Shown one piece after another: positions 1-5,050 of a stretch of DNA of 5,092 nt (positions are counted from its first letter, which is position 1; each line of letters begins with the position of its first letter). The notes beneath the pieces were generated by a model that made no database searches, was not told the DNA's origin, and was given only the letters and a program-made list of their open reading frames with translations. Source of the stretch: Limisphaerales bacterium (GTDB lineage Bacteria; Verrucomicrobiota; Verrucomicrobiae; Limisphaerales; UBA11358); NCBI GenBank assembly GCA_003152145.1, contig PLZL01000223.1:4842-9933 (forward strand), written 5' to 3'. Both the position numbers and the translations under genes were made by a program.

Positions 1-333
1 ATCATCTTCATCATCACCACGCCGCTGTTGACACAGAGCATCGAGTTAAAGCTGCCGCGCGGAGTCGGCCAACCGGACAAACGACTGAGCAAATCAGACG
101 TCCGCACCGTGGAGATTTCCAGCACCGGCTATTACAAGTTCGAGGCGCGGCAGATGGCGCTCGCGCAGATCATTCCGCAACTGGCGCAGGATTCACGCAC
201 GAACCCGAACCTCGTCGTTTACATTCGCGCAGACAAAGACTGCCGCTACGACCTCGTGGCGCAACTGCTTGATGGCTGCCAGAAGAACGGCATCACACGC
301 TACTCGCTCCGCACCGACCCGACGCCCAGATGA
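1..333 (+). CDS. tolR: TolR/ExbD-family proton-channel subunit, 3' part (5' end outside window)
   Basis: TolR/ExbD proteins pair with TolQ/ExbB in the inner membrane and couple proton flow to movement of TolA/TonB. The reading frame is open from base 1, leaving 110 visible codons; the family is usually about 130-150 aa, so the start and the membrane aspartate lie upstream. Seen: the end of the single transmembrane helix followed by the family-typical junction TPLLTQSIELKLPRG (visible residues 8-21), then a periplasmic domain with VEISSTGYYKFE, the segment VVYIRADKDCRYDLV (72-86) and a terminal helix plus strand, LLDGCQKNGITRYSL. A TTG at 28 is in frame but would remove the membrane anchor, so it is not the start. 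The stop overlaps the next start by 4 bp (ATGA, 330-333), which suggests translational coupling. TolR is preferred over ExbD because tolB and pal follow; sequence alone cannot separate the two. A tolQ gene just upstream is expected but unseen. Confidence 0.88.
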   Translation: MIFIITTPLLTQSIELKLPRGVGQPDKRLSKSDVRTVEISSTGYYKFEARQMALAQIIPQLAQDSRTNPNLVVYIRADKDCRYDLVAQLLDGCQKNGITRYSLRTDPTPR

Positions 334-1181
334 ACCGGCTCCAAAAAAAATGCGTCATCGCCACGGTAGGAATCCACCTGCTGCTGCTGCTGATTTTGAT
401 TTTCGGCTCGGCCTTTTTCTCGCCCCGCCCCAAGCCGGACGACACGCAGTTGCTCGACGTGATTCCGGCCAATCTGATTGACGCGGCATTCAACAGCGGT
501 GTTCGCAACGCCACGCCGCCCGCGCCTGCGCCGGTGGTGGTTCCGCCGCCGCAACCGGCTCCGCCGACACCGACATTTCAGCCTCCGCCGCCCGTGCCAA
601 AACCGGTCGTGACGCCGCCACCAACGCTCATGGACCGCGTGGAAAAATATTTCAAACCTGAACCCGTCAAGCCGACGCCAGATTTGACGCCCGTTGAGAA
701 GCCCGTAAAGAACCAGCCGCACAAAATTCAACCCAACCTCACGCCGACCATTCGCACCGCACCGAAAAATAATTCCACGCCGGACAATCCGCGGCGCGAC
801 ACGCGGGCGCTCAACAACACACTTAAAAATCTGCGAAACAATTTGTCTTCGCCTACGGAAGTGACCCTGCCCGGCGACAGCACTGTGGCCTACGCGAATT
901 ACGCCTCCGTCGTCAAAAGCATTTATGACCAGGCGTGGACACTGCCGGACAGTATCGCCAACGATGACGAGAATGTAAAAGTCACCGTGAGCATCGCCAG
1001 CGACGGCACGGTGATTTCAGCCCGCATCATCGAACGGGCAGGCGACGCGCCGGTGGACGCCTCGGTGCAAAGAACTCTGGACCGCGTCACCTTCATCGCG
1101 CCGTTTCCAGATGGCGCGACGGAAAAGGAGCGGAGCTACACTATCAATTTCAATCCCAAAGCCAAACGAACGCTTGAATGA
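330..1181 (+). CDS. tolA: TolA-position energy transducer with TonB/TolA C-terminal domain
   Basis: This 283-aa protein should link the TolQR motor to TolB/Pal across the periplasm. Layout: a short basic N-terminus (1-7), one membrane helix (about 9-30), a proline-rich linker (about 63-139, with PPP runs then EP/KP pairs around 108-125), a polar region with a short likely helix (RALNNTLKNLRNNL, 159-172), and a C-terminal alpha/beta domain (188-283). That domain shows YANYASVVKSIYDQAW, then VKVTVSIASDGTVISARII and VQRTLDRVTF, the usual order of TonB/TolA C-terminal domains. T12 and H16 in the helix match the Ser-x3-His spacing of the TonB/TolA transmembrane motif, with Thr for Ser. E. coli TolA is longer (about 421 aa) and has an Ala/Lys/Glu-rich helical middle domain, which is missing here; the linker is TonB-like. 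The start is fixed by the ATGA overlap with tolR and has no Shine-Dalgarno sequence. It could equally be called TonB; its position between tolR and tolB argues for TolA function. Confidence 0.8.
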   Translation: MNRLQKKCVIATVGIHLLLLLILIFGSAFFSPRPKPDDTQLLDVIPANLIDAAFNSGVRNATPPAPAPVVVPPPQPAPPTPTFQPPPPVPKPVVTPPPTLMDRVEKYFKPEPVKPTPDLTPVEKPVKNQPHKIQPNLTPTIRTAPKNNSTPDNPRRDTRALNNTLKNLRNNLSSPTEVTLPGDSTVAYANYASVVKSIYDQAWTLPDSIANDDENVKVTVSIASDGTVISARIIERAGDAPVDASVQRTLDRVTFIAPFPDGATEKERSYTINFNPKAKRTLE

Positions 1182-2362
1182 AAAATTGCCTTAAAATTTG
1201 CCTGCCGGCGCTGTTCGCGGTTTTCGCCGCCAATTTCGGACACAGCCAGAATGAAATCACCATCACGCACGAAATTACCGGCATCGGCATCAAGCCGATT
1301 CCGGTTTCGCTGGACGGTTTCAGCGGCGAAGTCGCGGACGTTTTGAAATTCGACCTTTACGTCCAGGGCTTCTCGTTTGTCGCGCCGGACACCGCGCAAT
1401 ATCAAATCAGCGGCAGCGCCAGCGGCAACGTGGCCGGCAGTGTGACCGACAAGTTCGCGAAGAAGGTGATTTTGTCGAACAGTTACACCGGCACGGACCT
1501 GCGGCGGCAGGCGCACGCCTTCGCCAATGACATCGTTTTCGCCATCACCGGCAAAAAAGGCATCGGCCTGACCCAAATCGCGTTCAAGGCGCAGTTGCCA
1601 GACGGCCCCGGCGAAATTTACGTTTCCGATTTCGACGGCCACAAAGCGCAGGCCGTGACGCACGACAACGCGATTGTTTCCGCGCCGTCGTGGGTGCCGG
1701 GGCGGCTGGCGCTTTATTACAATTCCTACAAGCTCGAAAATCCGGATATTTTTTACAGCGACCTTTCGACCGGCCAGCGCCGGGTGGTCGCGCGTTACGG
1801 CGGCTCGAACTTCAGCCCGGCGGCCTCGCCGGACGGCTCGAAAGTCGCGATGATTTTAAGCAAGGACGGCAGGCCGGATGTTTATGTCTGCAACGCCGAC
1901 GGCTCGAATTTGAAACGTCTGACGACCGGCGTCGAGGACTCGTCACCGTGCTGGTCGCCGGACGGGCAATGGGTTTGTTTCGCGACGAAAATCGCCGGAC
2001 GGCGGCTGCTCGCCAAAGTGCCGGCGGGCGGCGGGGCGGTTCAGGTGATTCACACCGCCGGCGCGCCGAATCCGACCGAGCCGGACTGGTCGCCGGACGG
2101 CAAATGGATCGCGTTCACGTCGCAGACCAGCGAGTTTGACATTTGCGTGGTGCCGGCGGACGGCGGCGCATCGCCGACGGTGCTGGTGGCGGGCGAGGAC
2201 CCGTCGTGGTCGCCCAACTCACGGACGCTGGTTTTCAACCATTCGGTCGGCCACCGGCAAACGCTGTCTGTGCTTGACGTTTTCACGAAACAAGTCAAGG
2301 ATGTGAGCCGAATTGCGGGAAGCGATTCCGAACCCGCTTGGCGGAAAGATTTGAATTTGTAA
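1178..2362 (+). CDS. tolB: TolB, periplasmic six-bladed beta-propeller of the Tol-Pal system
   Basis: TolB is the soluble periplasmic protein that binds Pal and is handed between Pal and TolA during outer-membrane constriction. The 394-aa product (E. coli TolB is 430) begins with a Sec signal peptide (about 1-23: K2, K6, a hydrophobic core, probable cleavage after GHS). An N-terminal alpha/beta domain (about 25-130) contains VLKFDLYVQGFSFV and the segment TGTDLRRQAHAFANDIVFAITG typical of the family. The rest is a PD40/WD40-like propeller. Blade marks are W172, A216, W259, W304, W344 and W388, spaced 40-45 residues apart, with clear SPDG cores at 217, 260 and 305. The segment SPDGSKVAMILSKDG is a close match to classical TolB. 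The start overlaps the tolA stop (ATGA, 1178-1181) and has no Shine-Dalgarno sequence, so coupling is likely. It ends in TAA, the only non-TGA stop in the window. Identification is strong from the blades plus the operon context. Confidence 0.95.
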   Translation: MKNCLKICLPALFAVFAANFGHSQNEITITHEITGIGIKPIPVSLDGFSGEVADVLKFDLYVQGFSFVAPDTAQYQISGSASGNVAGSVTDKFAKKVILSNSYTGTDLRRQAHAFANDIVFAITGKKGIGLTQIAFKAQLPDGPGEIYVSDFDGHKAQAVTHDNAIVSAPSWVPGRLALYYNSYKLENPDIFYSDLSTGQRRVVARYGGSNFSPAASPDGSKVAMILSKDGRPDVYVCNADGSNLKRLTTGVEDSSPCWSPDGQWVCFATKIAGRRLLAKVPAGGGAVQVIHTAGAPNPTEPDWSPDGKWIAFTSQTSEFDICVVPADGGASPTVLVAGEDPSWSPNSRTLVFNHSVGHRQTLSVLDVFTKQVKDVSRIAGSDSEPAWRKDLNL

Positions 2363-2376
2363 CAAACTTATAACCT

Positions 2377-2382
2377 GAAGGA
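2377..2382 (+). promoter_or_regulatory. Shine-Dalgarno sequence of pal
   Basis: GAAGGA lies 6 nt before the pal ATG, in an A-rich leader between tolB and pal. It is the only convincing Shine-Dalgarno sequence ahead of any start in this window. It supports the ATG at 2389 and would allow pal to be translated independently of tolB, which fits the need for more Pal than TolB. Confidence 0.75.
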
Positions 2383-2388
2383 AAAAAT

Positions 2389-2970
2389 ATGAAAACGACA
2401 TTGATTTATTCACTCGCGGTCGCGCTGGCCGTCACATTCGCCGCCACCGGTTGCCGGCACAAAGCCACCCCAATTACGCCGATGCGGGAAGGGATGACGC
2501 CGCGGCCGCCGGTTGAACCCGGGCCAGGATCAACGATACCTTATACCAATCCTAACGAGAACCCGAACGGCATTCCACAGCCGAATCCGGGGGACTTTTA
2601 TCAGGGCATGAAGATGGACCGAGCGGCGCTGGCGGCTTACACAATTCACTTCGCCTACGACAGCTCCGTCATCCGCAAGAGCGAGCAGGCGAGCCTGCAA
2701 TCCGTCGCGCAACAACTGGCCTCCGATCCGAGCACGAAGCTGCTGGTTGAGGGCAATTGCGACGAGCGCGGCACTGAGGAATACAACCAGTCGCTCGGTG
2801 AACGCCGCGCGCTGGCGGCGCGCGAGGCGTTGACCAAACTGGGCGCGGATCCGATGCGGATTATGACCAGGAGCTACGGCAAGGATAAGCCGGTGGATCC
2901 CGGCCACGATGAATCCGCTTGGAAGCAGAACCGGCGCGATGATTTTGTGCTGCTCCGTCCGACGTCTTGA
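2389..2970 (+). CDS. pal: Pal, peptidoglycan-associated outer-membrane lipoprotein
   Basis: Pal tethers the outer membrane to peptidoglycan and is the end point of the Tol machine. The 193-aa product has a lipoprotein signal peptide with a lipobox ending A19-T-G-C22. C22 is the predicted lipidated residue, and +2 is Arg rather than Asp. A proline/asparagine-rich linker follows (about 23-75). The OmpA-like domain starts with YTIHFAYDSSVI (84-95) and carries the peptidoglycan-binding signature GNCDERGTEEYNQSLGERRA (122-141). By comparison with OmpA/Pal structures, D125 and R140 should contact the diaminopimelate of the stem peptide. The ending SYGKDKPVDPGHDESAWKQN, then NRRDDFVL, is classic Pal. 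The usual His in GHxDERGT is Asn123 here. It lies 26 nt after tolB with its own Shine-Dalgarno sequence, and a strong terminator 24 nt after its stop closes the operon. Confidence 0.96.
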   Translation: MKTTLIYSLAVALAVTFAATGCRHKATPITPMREGMTPRPPVEPGPGSTIPYTNPNENPNGIPQPNPGDFYQGMKMDRAALAAYTIHFAYDSSVIRKSEQASLQSVAQQLASDPSTKLLVEGNCDERGTEEYNQSLGERRALAAREALTKLGADPMRIMTRSYGKDKPVDPGHDESAWKQNRRDDFVLLRPTS

Positions 2971-2994
2971 TTTCTGGAAGCAGAACTGTGGTTC

Positions 2995-3021
2995 AAAGGC
3001 CGCGTTCGCGCGGCCTTTTTT
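2995..3021 (+). terminator. Intrinsic terminator after pal
   Basis: A perfect 10-bp stem (2995-3004 with 3009-3018, AAAGGCCGCG / CGCGGCCTTT) closes a TTCG tetraloop (3005-3008) and runs into six T residues (3016-3021). This is a strong rho-independent terminator on the + strand. It separates the tol-pal operon from tatAC. The opposite strand lacks a comparable T run, so it should act in one direction only. Confidence 0.93.
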
Positions 3022-3051
3022 GGGGCTTTACTATTCCCCGGAACAGGCGTA

Positions 3052-3065
3052 AGCTTTCCAAAGCT
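3052..3065. repeat. Short inverted repeat upstream of tatA
   Basis: AGCTTT-CC-AAAGCT is a perfect 6-bp dyad 12 nt before the tatA ATG, between the pal terminator and tatA. It could be an operator half-site pair or a small leader hairpin, but an inverted repeat this short is also expected by chance, so no regulator is proposed. No convincing -35/-10 pair was found in 3022-3077, although a promoter for tatAC must lie there or tatAC must depend on readthrough. Confidence 0.3.
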
Positions 3066-3077
3066 CGATAAAAATTT

Positions 3078-3353
3078 ATGAATGCCATGTTTGCATTGAT
3101 GGGTTTGGGTGGCTGGGAAATGGTGATTGTGGTTATCGCCATCCTGCTTTTGTTCGGCGCCAAGAAGATTCCCGAATTGGCGAAAGGGCTGGGCACGGGC
3201 ATCAAGGAATTCAAAAAGGCGACGCGCGAAGTGACGGATGAAATCCAAAACTCGGCGGACGACAAATCCGTGGCGCAGAACAAATCCGTGCCTCCCGCGC
3301 CTTCAAGGGCCGACCTGCCGGTTTCGCAATCCACTCCTCCGCCCAAGGCCTGA
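3078..3353 (+). CDS. tatA: TatA/TatE-family twin-arginine translocase subunit
   Basis: TatA oligomerises at TatC to form the passage for folded twin-arginine substrates. The 91-aa product has the family layout: GLGGWEM at the start of a short membrane helix (about 13-26), the FG hinge (F26-G27), then an amphipathic helix [20 protein letters not shown] (28-47), followed by an acidic and Pro/Ser-rich disordered tail. E14 sits at the start of the helix, in the region where E. coli TatA has a polar Gln. The ATG at 3078 is preferred as the longest start giving a usual-length N-terminus; M4 and M8 are possible and none has a Shine-Dalgarno sequence. tatC follows 18 nt later, so the two are presumably co-transcribed. 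No tatB is present in the window, and whether this protein also covers the TatB role cannot be told. Confidence 0.93.
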   Translation: MNAMFALMGLGGWEMVIVVIAILLLFGAKKIPELAKGLGTGIKEFKKATREVTDEIQNSADDKSVAQNKSVPPAPSRADLPVSQSTPPPKA

Positions 3354-3371
3354 CGGCCGGAATTTCCCGGC

Positions 3372-4460
3372 ATGGCCGCGCACAAACCGGATCGCCCCGA
3401 GGATTCGCCGGAAGGCGGGCCGGTCAAAACCTTCCTCGAACACCTCGAAGATTTCCGCTGGATGCTCATCAAGAGCATCGTTGCGCTTTTCCTGGGAATG
3501 CTGGTCTGCCTTTTCGCAGCCAACTACGTCGTGCAAATCATCAAATGGCCCTTGAGGCACGCCCCCATCAGTTTCTCCGGCACGAATCAAATCGCCGTCG
3601 TCAGCTTCGGCACGAATCATCTCGGCAATTTCCAGCTCACGCCGGAAGAGCAGCAGTCGCTCAACCTCGGCACGAACCGCTTTGTCACCGTCACCATCGA
3701 GCCGCTCACGCTCGGCACCAATCGGGTCCTCGGCTGGCGCGTGAATGACGACCCGCGCGCCGTCGCCGACGCGCAGCGGATAAAAATAGAACTGATCAAC
3801 TTGAGCCCGGCGGGCGGATTTATCGTCGCGTTCCAGGTGGCGCTTTATGGCGGGATGGTGCTGGCGTCGCCGTTCATTTTTTATTTCGCGGCTGCGTTCA
3901 TTTTCCCGGCGCTGAAAATCCGCGAGCGCAAATACGTTTATCGCGGACTCGCCATCGGCGTCGGACTTTTTCTCACCGGCGTGGCGTTCTGTTATTTCGC
4001 CTTGATGCCGGTGGCGCTGGCGGCGGCACAGATGTATTCGCACTGGCTCGGCCTCGGCGCGCTCCAGTGGCGCGCGGAGGATTACATCAGCTTCGTCTGC
4101 AAATTCATGCTCGGCATGGGACTGGGCTTCGAATTGCCGGTGGTGATTTTGACGCTCGTGAAAATCGGCGTGCTGGATTATCCGATGCTTTCCAAGGCGC
4201 GCCGTTACATGATCGTCATCAACCTGATTCTCGGCGCGGTGCTGACGACGCCGGAGCCGATCACGCAAATCGTGATGTTCTTTCCGTTGCAAACGCTTTA
4301 CGAATTGACGGTCTGGATTGCGTGGTATTGGGACCAGCCGGACCGGGCCAGGGCGCGGCGCAGGCTTTTGCTGGCGCTGCTGATCGTGTTGTTGATTGCC
4401 GGTTCGGTGTGGGCCGGCTGGAAATACGGCTGGCCGGTGCTGCGCCAGCATTGGCATTGA
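3372..4460 (+). CDS. tatC: TatC, twin-arginine translocase receptor subunit, with enlarged first periplasmic loop
   Basis: TatC recognises twin-arginine signal peptides and nucleates the translocon in the inner membrane. The 362-aa product is about 110 residues longer than typical TatC. Conserved parts: cytoplasmic FLEHLEDFR (21-29), equivalent to the HLxELR motif; TM1 (about 31-53); SPAGGFIVAFQVALYGGMVL starting at 145, then ASP at 165-167, leading through TM2; RERK (184-187, E185 matching E. coli E103); TM3 (about 190-215); LGFELPVVIL in TM4 (E254 matching E170); and TTPEPITQ (292-299) before TM6. Unusual: residues about 61-144 of the first periplasmic loop hold some 65 extra residues with four GTN units. 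A hydrophobic stretch, RLLLALLIVLLIAG (331-344) running to about 349, follows TM6 and could be a seventh helix. The ATG at 3372 is needed to keep the N-terminal motif; it has no Shine-Dalgarno sequence. The family assignment is firm; the roles of the additions are unknown. Confidence 0.94.
   Translation: MAAHKPDRPEDSPEGGPVKTFLEHLEDFRWMLIKSIVALFLGMLVCLFAANYVVQIIKWPLRHAPISFSGTNQIAVVSFGTNHLGNFQLTPEEQQSLNLGTNRFVTVTIEPLTLGTNRVLGWRVNDDPRAVADAQRIKIELINLSPAGGFIVAFQVALYGGMVLASPFIFYFAAAFIFPALKIRERKYVYRGLAIGVGLFLTGVAFCYFALMPVALAAAQMYSHWLGLGALQWRAEDYISFVCKFMLGMGLGFELPVVILTLVKIGVLDYPMLSKARRYMIVINLILGAVLTTPEPITQIVMFFPLQTLYELTVWIAWYWDQPDRARARRRLLLALLIVLLIAGSVWAGWKYGWPVLRQHWH
3579..3722 (+). repeat. Four Gly-Thr-Asn units encoded within the tatC periplasmic insert
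   Basis: GTN codons occur at residues 70, 80, 100 and 115 of TatC, at intervals of 10, 20 and 15 residues, all multiples of five. Each is preceded by SFS, SFG-type or NL/TL residues and usually followed by a polar then hydrophobic pair. The first two share the 12-bp DNA word CGGCACGAATCA exactly 30 bp apart (3578 and 3608). This suggests growth by duplication of a short unit, now diverged. The segment probably forms beta strands and turns in the periplasm; this is inferred from the alternating pattern only. Confidence 0.5.
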
Positions 4461-4548
4461 AAGAATGACGGTAAATCCGGCTGGATGCAAATCGCGCTTT
4501 ACAACCGCCGGATTCGGCGTAACTTTGCCTCGTCAACTTGATAATCGT

Positions 4549-4989
4549 ATGCGAAATGTAATGCCCTTTCTCGCCTTCGCCGCGCTGGCCGCGGTGTTCA
4601 CCTCCGGTTGCGCGGGACCGGAAGCAAAGCTCGGCCGTGGCGTGAGCAACACTCTTGAAGTCACTCGCATGGGTGAAATACGCCGCTCGGTCGAGCAGAC
4701 CGCCATTTTTGAATCGCCGAGCGCCGGCTACACCGTCGGCGTGGTCCGCGGCATTGACCACACGGTGGCGCGCACGGCATTGGGCGCATATGAGGTGGCT
4801 ACTTTCCCGCTGCCGCCGTATCAGCCGCTGTTCACCCGCTACATCAAGGCCAGCCCCGCCTTCCCGGAAAGCTACAAGCCGGGTCGGGTCTCGGAGGGCC
4901 TGTTCGACACCGACACCTATATGGGCTTCAGCGGCGGCGACGTCGCACCGTTCATCCCCGGCAGCCGGTTCCGCGTGTTCGACAATTGA
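4549..4989 (+). CDS. Small lipoprotein, putative exosortase-associated TIGR04073 family
   Basis: The function is unknown. The 146-aa product starts with a lipoprotein signal peptide: MRNVMP, a hydrophobic core rich in Ala/Phe/Leu, and a lipobox ending T18-S-G-C21. The mature part begins KLGRGVSN (27-34), then EIRRSVEQ (43-50), a spaced glycine stretch GYTVGVVRG (60-68), and HTVARTALGAYEVATFPLPP (71-90). This order of motifs matches my knowledge of the TIGR04073 family, which tends to occur in genomes with exosortase/PEP-CTERM systems; a profile search would confirm it. The C-terminus carries FDTDTYMGFSGGDVAPFIPG, then SRFRVFDN. The frame stays open upstream and an ATG at 4465, just after the tatC stop, could add 28 polar residues. 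4549 is preferred because it places the signal peptide at the N-terminus. There is no Shine-Dalgarno sequence and no clear promoter in the 88-nt gap after tatC, so it may be read from the tat transcript. Confidence 0.82.
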   Translation: MRNVMPFLAFAALAAVFTSGCAGPEAKLGRGVSNTLEVTRMGEIRRSVEQTAIFESPSAGYTVGVVRGIDHTVARTALGAYEVATFPLPPYQPLFTRYIKASPAFPESYKPGRVSEGLFDTDTYMGFSGGDVAPFIPGSRFRVFDN

Positions 4990-5012
4990 GTTTTGGCGGG
5001 ATTAATTTGAGC

Positions 5013-5050
5013 GACGCGCCGGCGGTTTTCCGTTGGCGCGTTTTGCTTTC
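5013..5050 (+). terminator. Intrinsic terminator after the TIGR04073-type lipoprotein gene
   Basis: ACGCGCC (5014-5020) pairs perfectly with GGCGCGT (5035-5041). Inside it GGCGG (5021-5025) pairs with CCGTT (5030-5034) using two G-U wobbles, giving a 12-bp stem around a TTTT loop. The stem is followed by TTTTGCTTTC. It starts 24 nt after the stop of the lipoprotein gene. As no terminator follows tatC, this may end a tatA-tatC-lipoprotein transcript. Confidence 0.85.

Noticed and set aside
1136..1663. A 175-codon minus-strand frame opposite tolB, with similar ones at 300-731, 2530-2907 and 2993-3523
   Set aside because: All lie opposite well-identified genes (2993-3523 also covers the pal-tatA gap and its terminator), show no recognisable motif and have the composition of antisense frames in GC-rich DNA.
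1951..2100. 15-bp exact repeat CTGGTCGCCGGACGG at 1951 and 2086
   Set aside because: The copies are 135 bp (45 codons) apart and encode the WSPDG core of successive TolB propeller blades, so the protein fold explains them.
1690..2139. A + strand frame inside tolB, and another at 4067-4468 inside tatC
   Set aside because: Arg/Gly/Ala-rich out-of-frame translations of well-supported genes.
2920..2986. 12-bp direct repeat TGGAAGCAGAAC at the end of pal and just after its stop
   Set aside because: About one shared 12-mer is expected by chance in 5 kb; no target-site or element features surround it.
3303..4490. A 395-codon open frame on the minus strand opposite tatC
   Set aside because: The translation is a run of Arg/His/Asp/Glu-rich sequence with no domain or membrane pattern. 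It mirrors the codon bias of tatC, which is clearly the real gene.
4498..4545. Possible promoter elements TTTACA (4498), TAACTT (4520) and GATAAT (4540) before the lipoprotein gene
   Set aside because: The only correctly spaced pair has a poor -10 (3 of 6), and GATAAT has no -35 at the right distance and lies 3 nt from the start codon.
4465..4548. Upstream in-frame ATG at 4465 for the lipoprotein
   Set aside because: It would put 28 polar residues before a complete lipoprotein signal peptide, so the start at 4549 is more likely.
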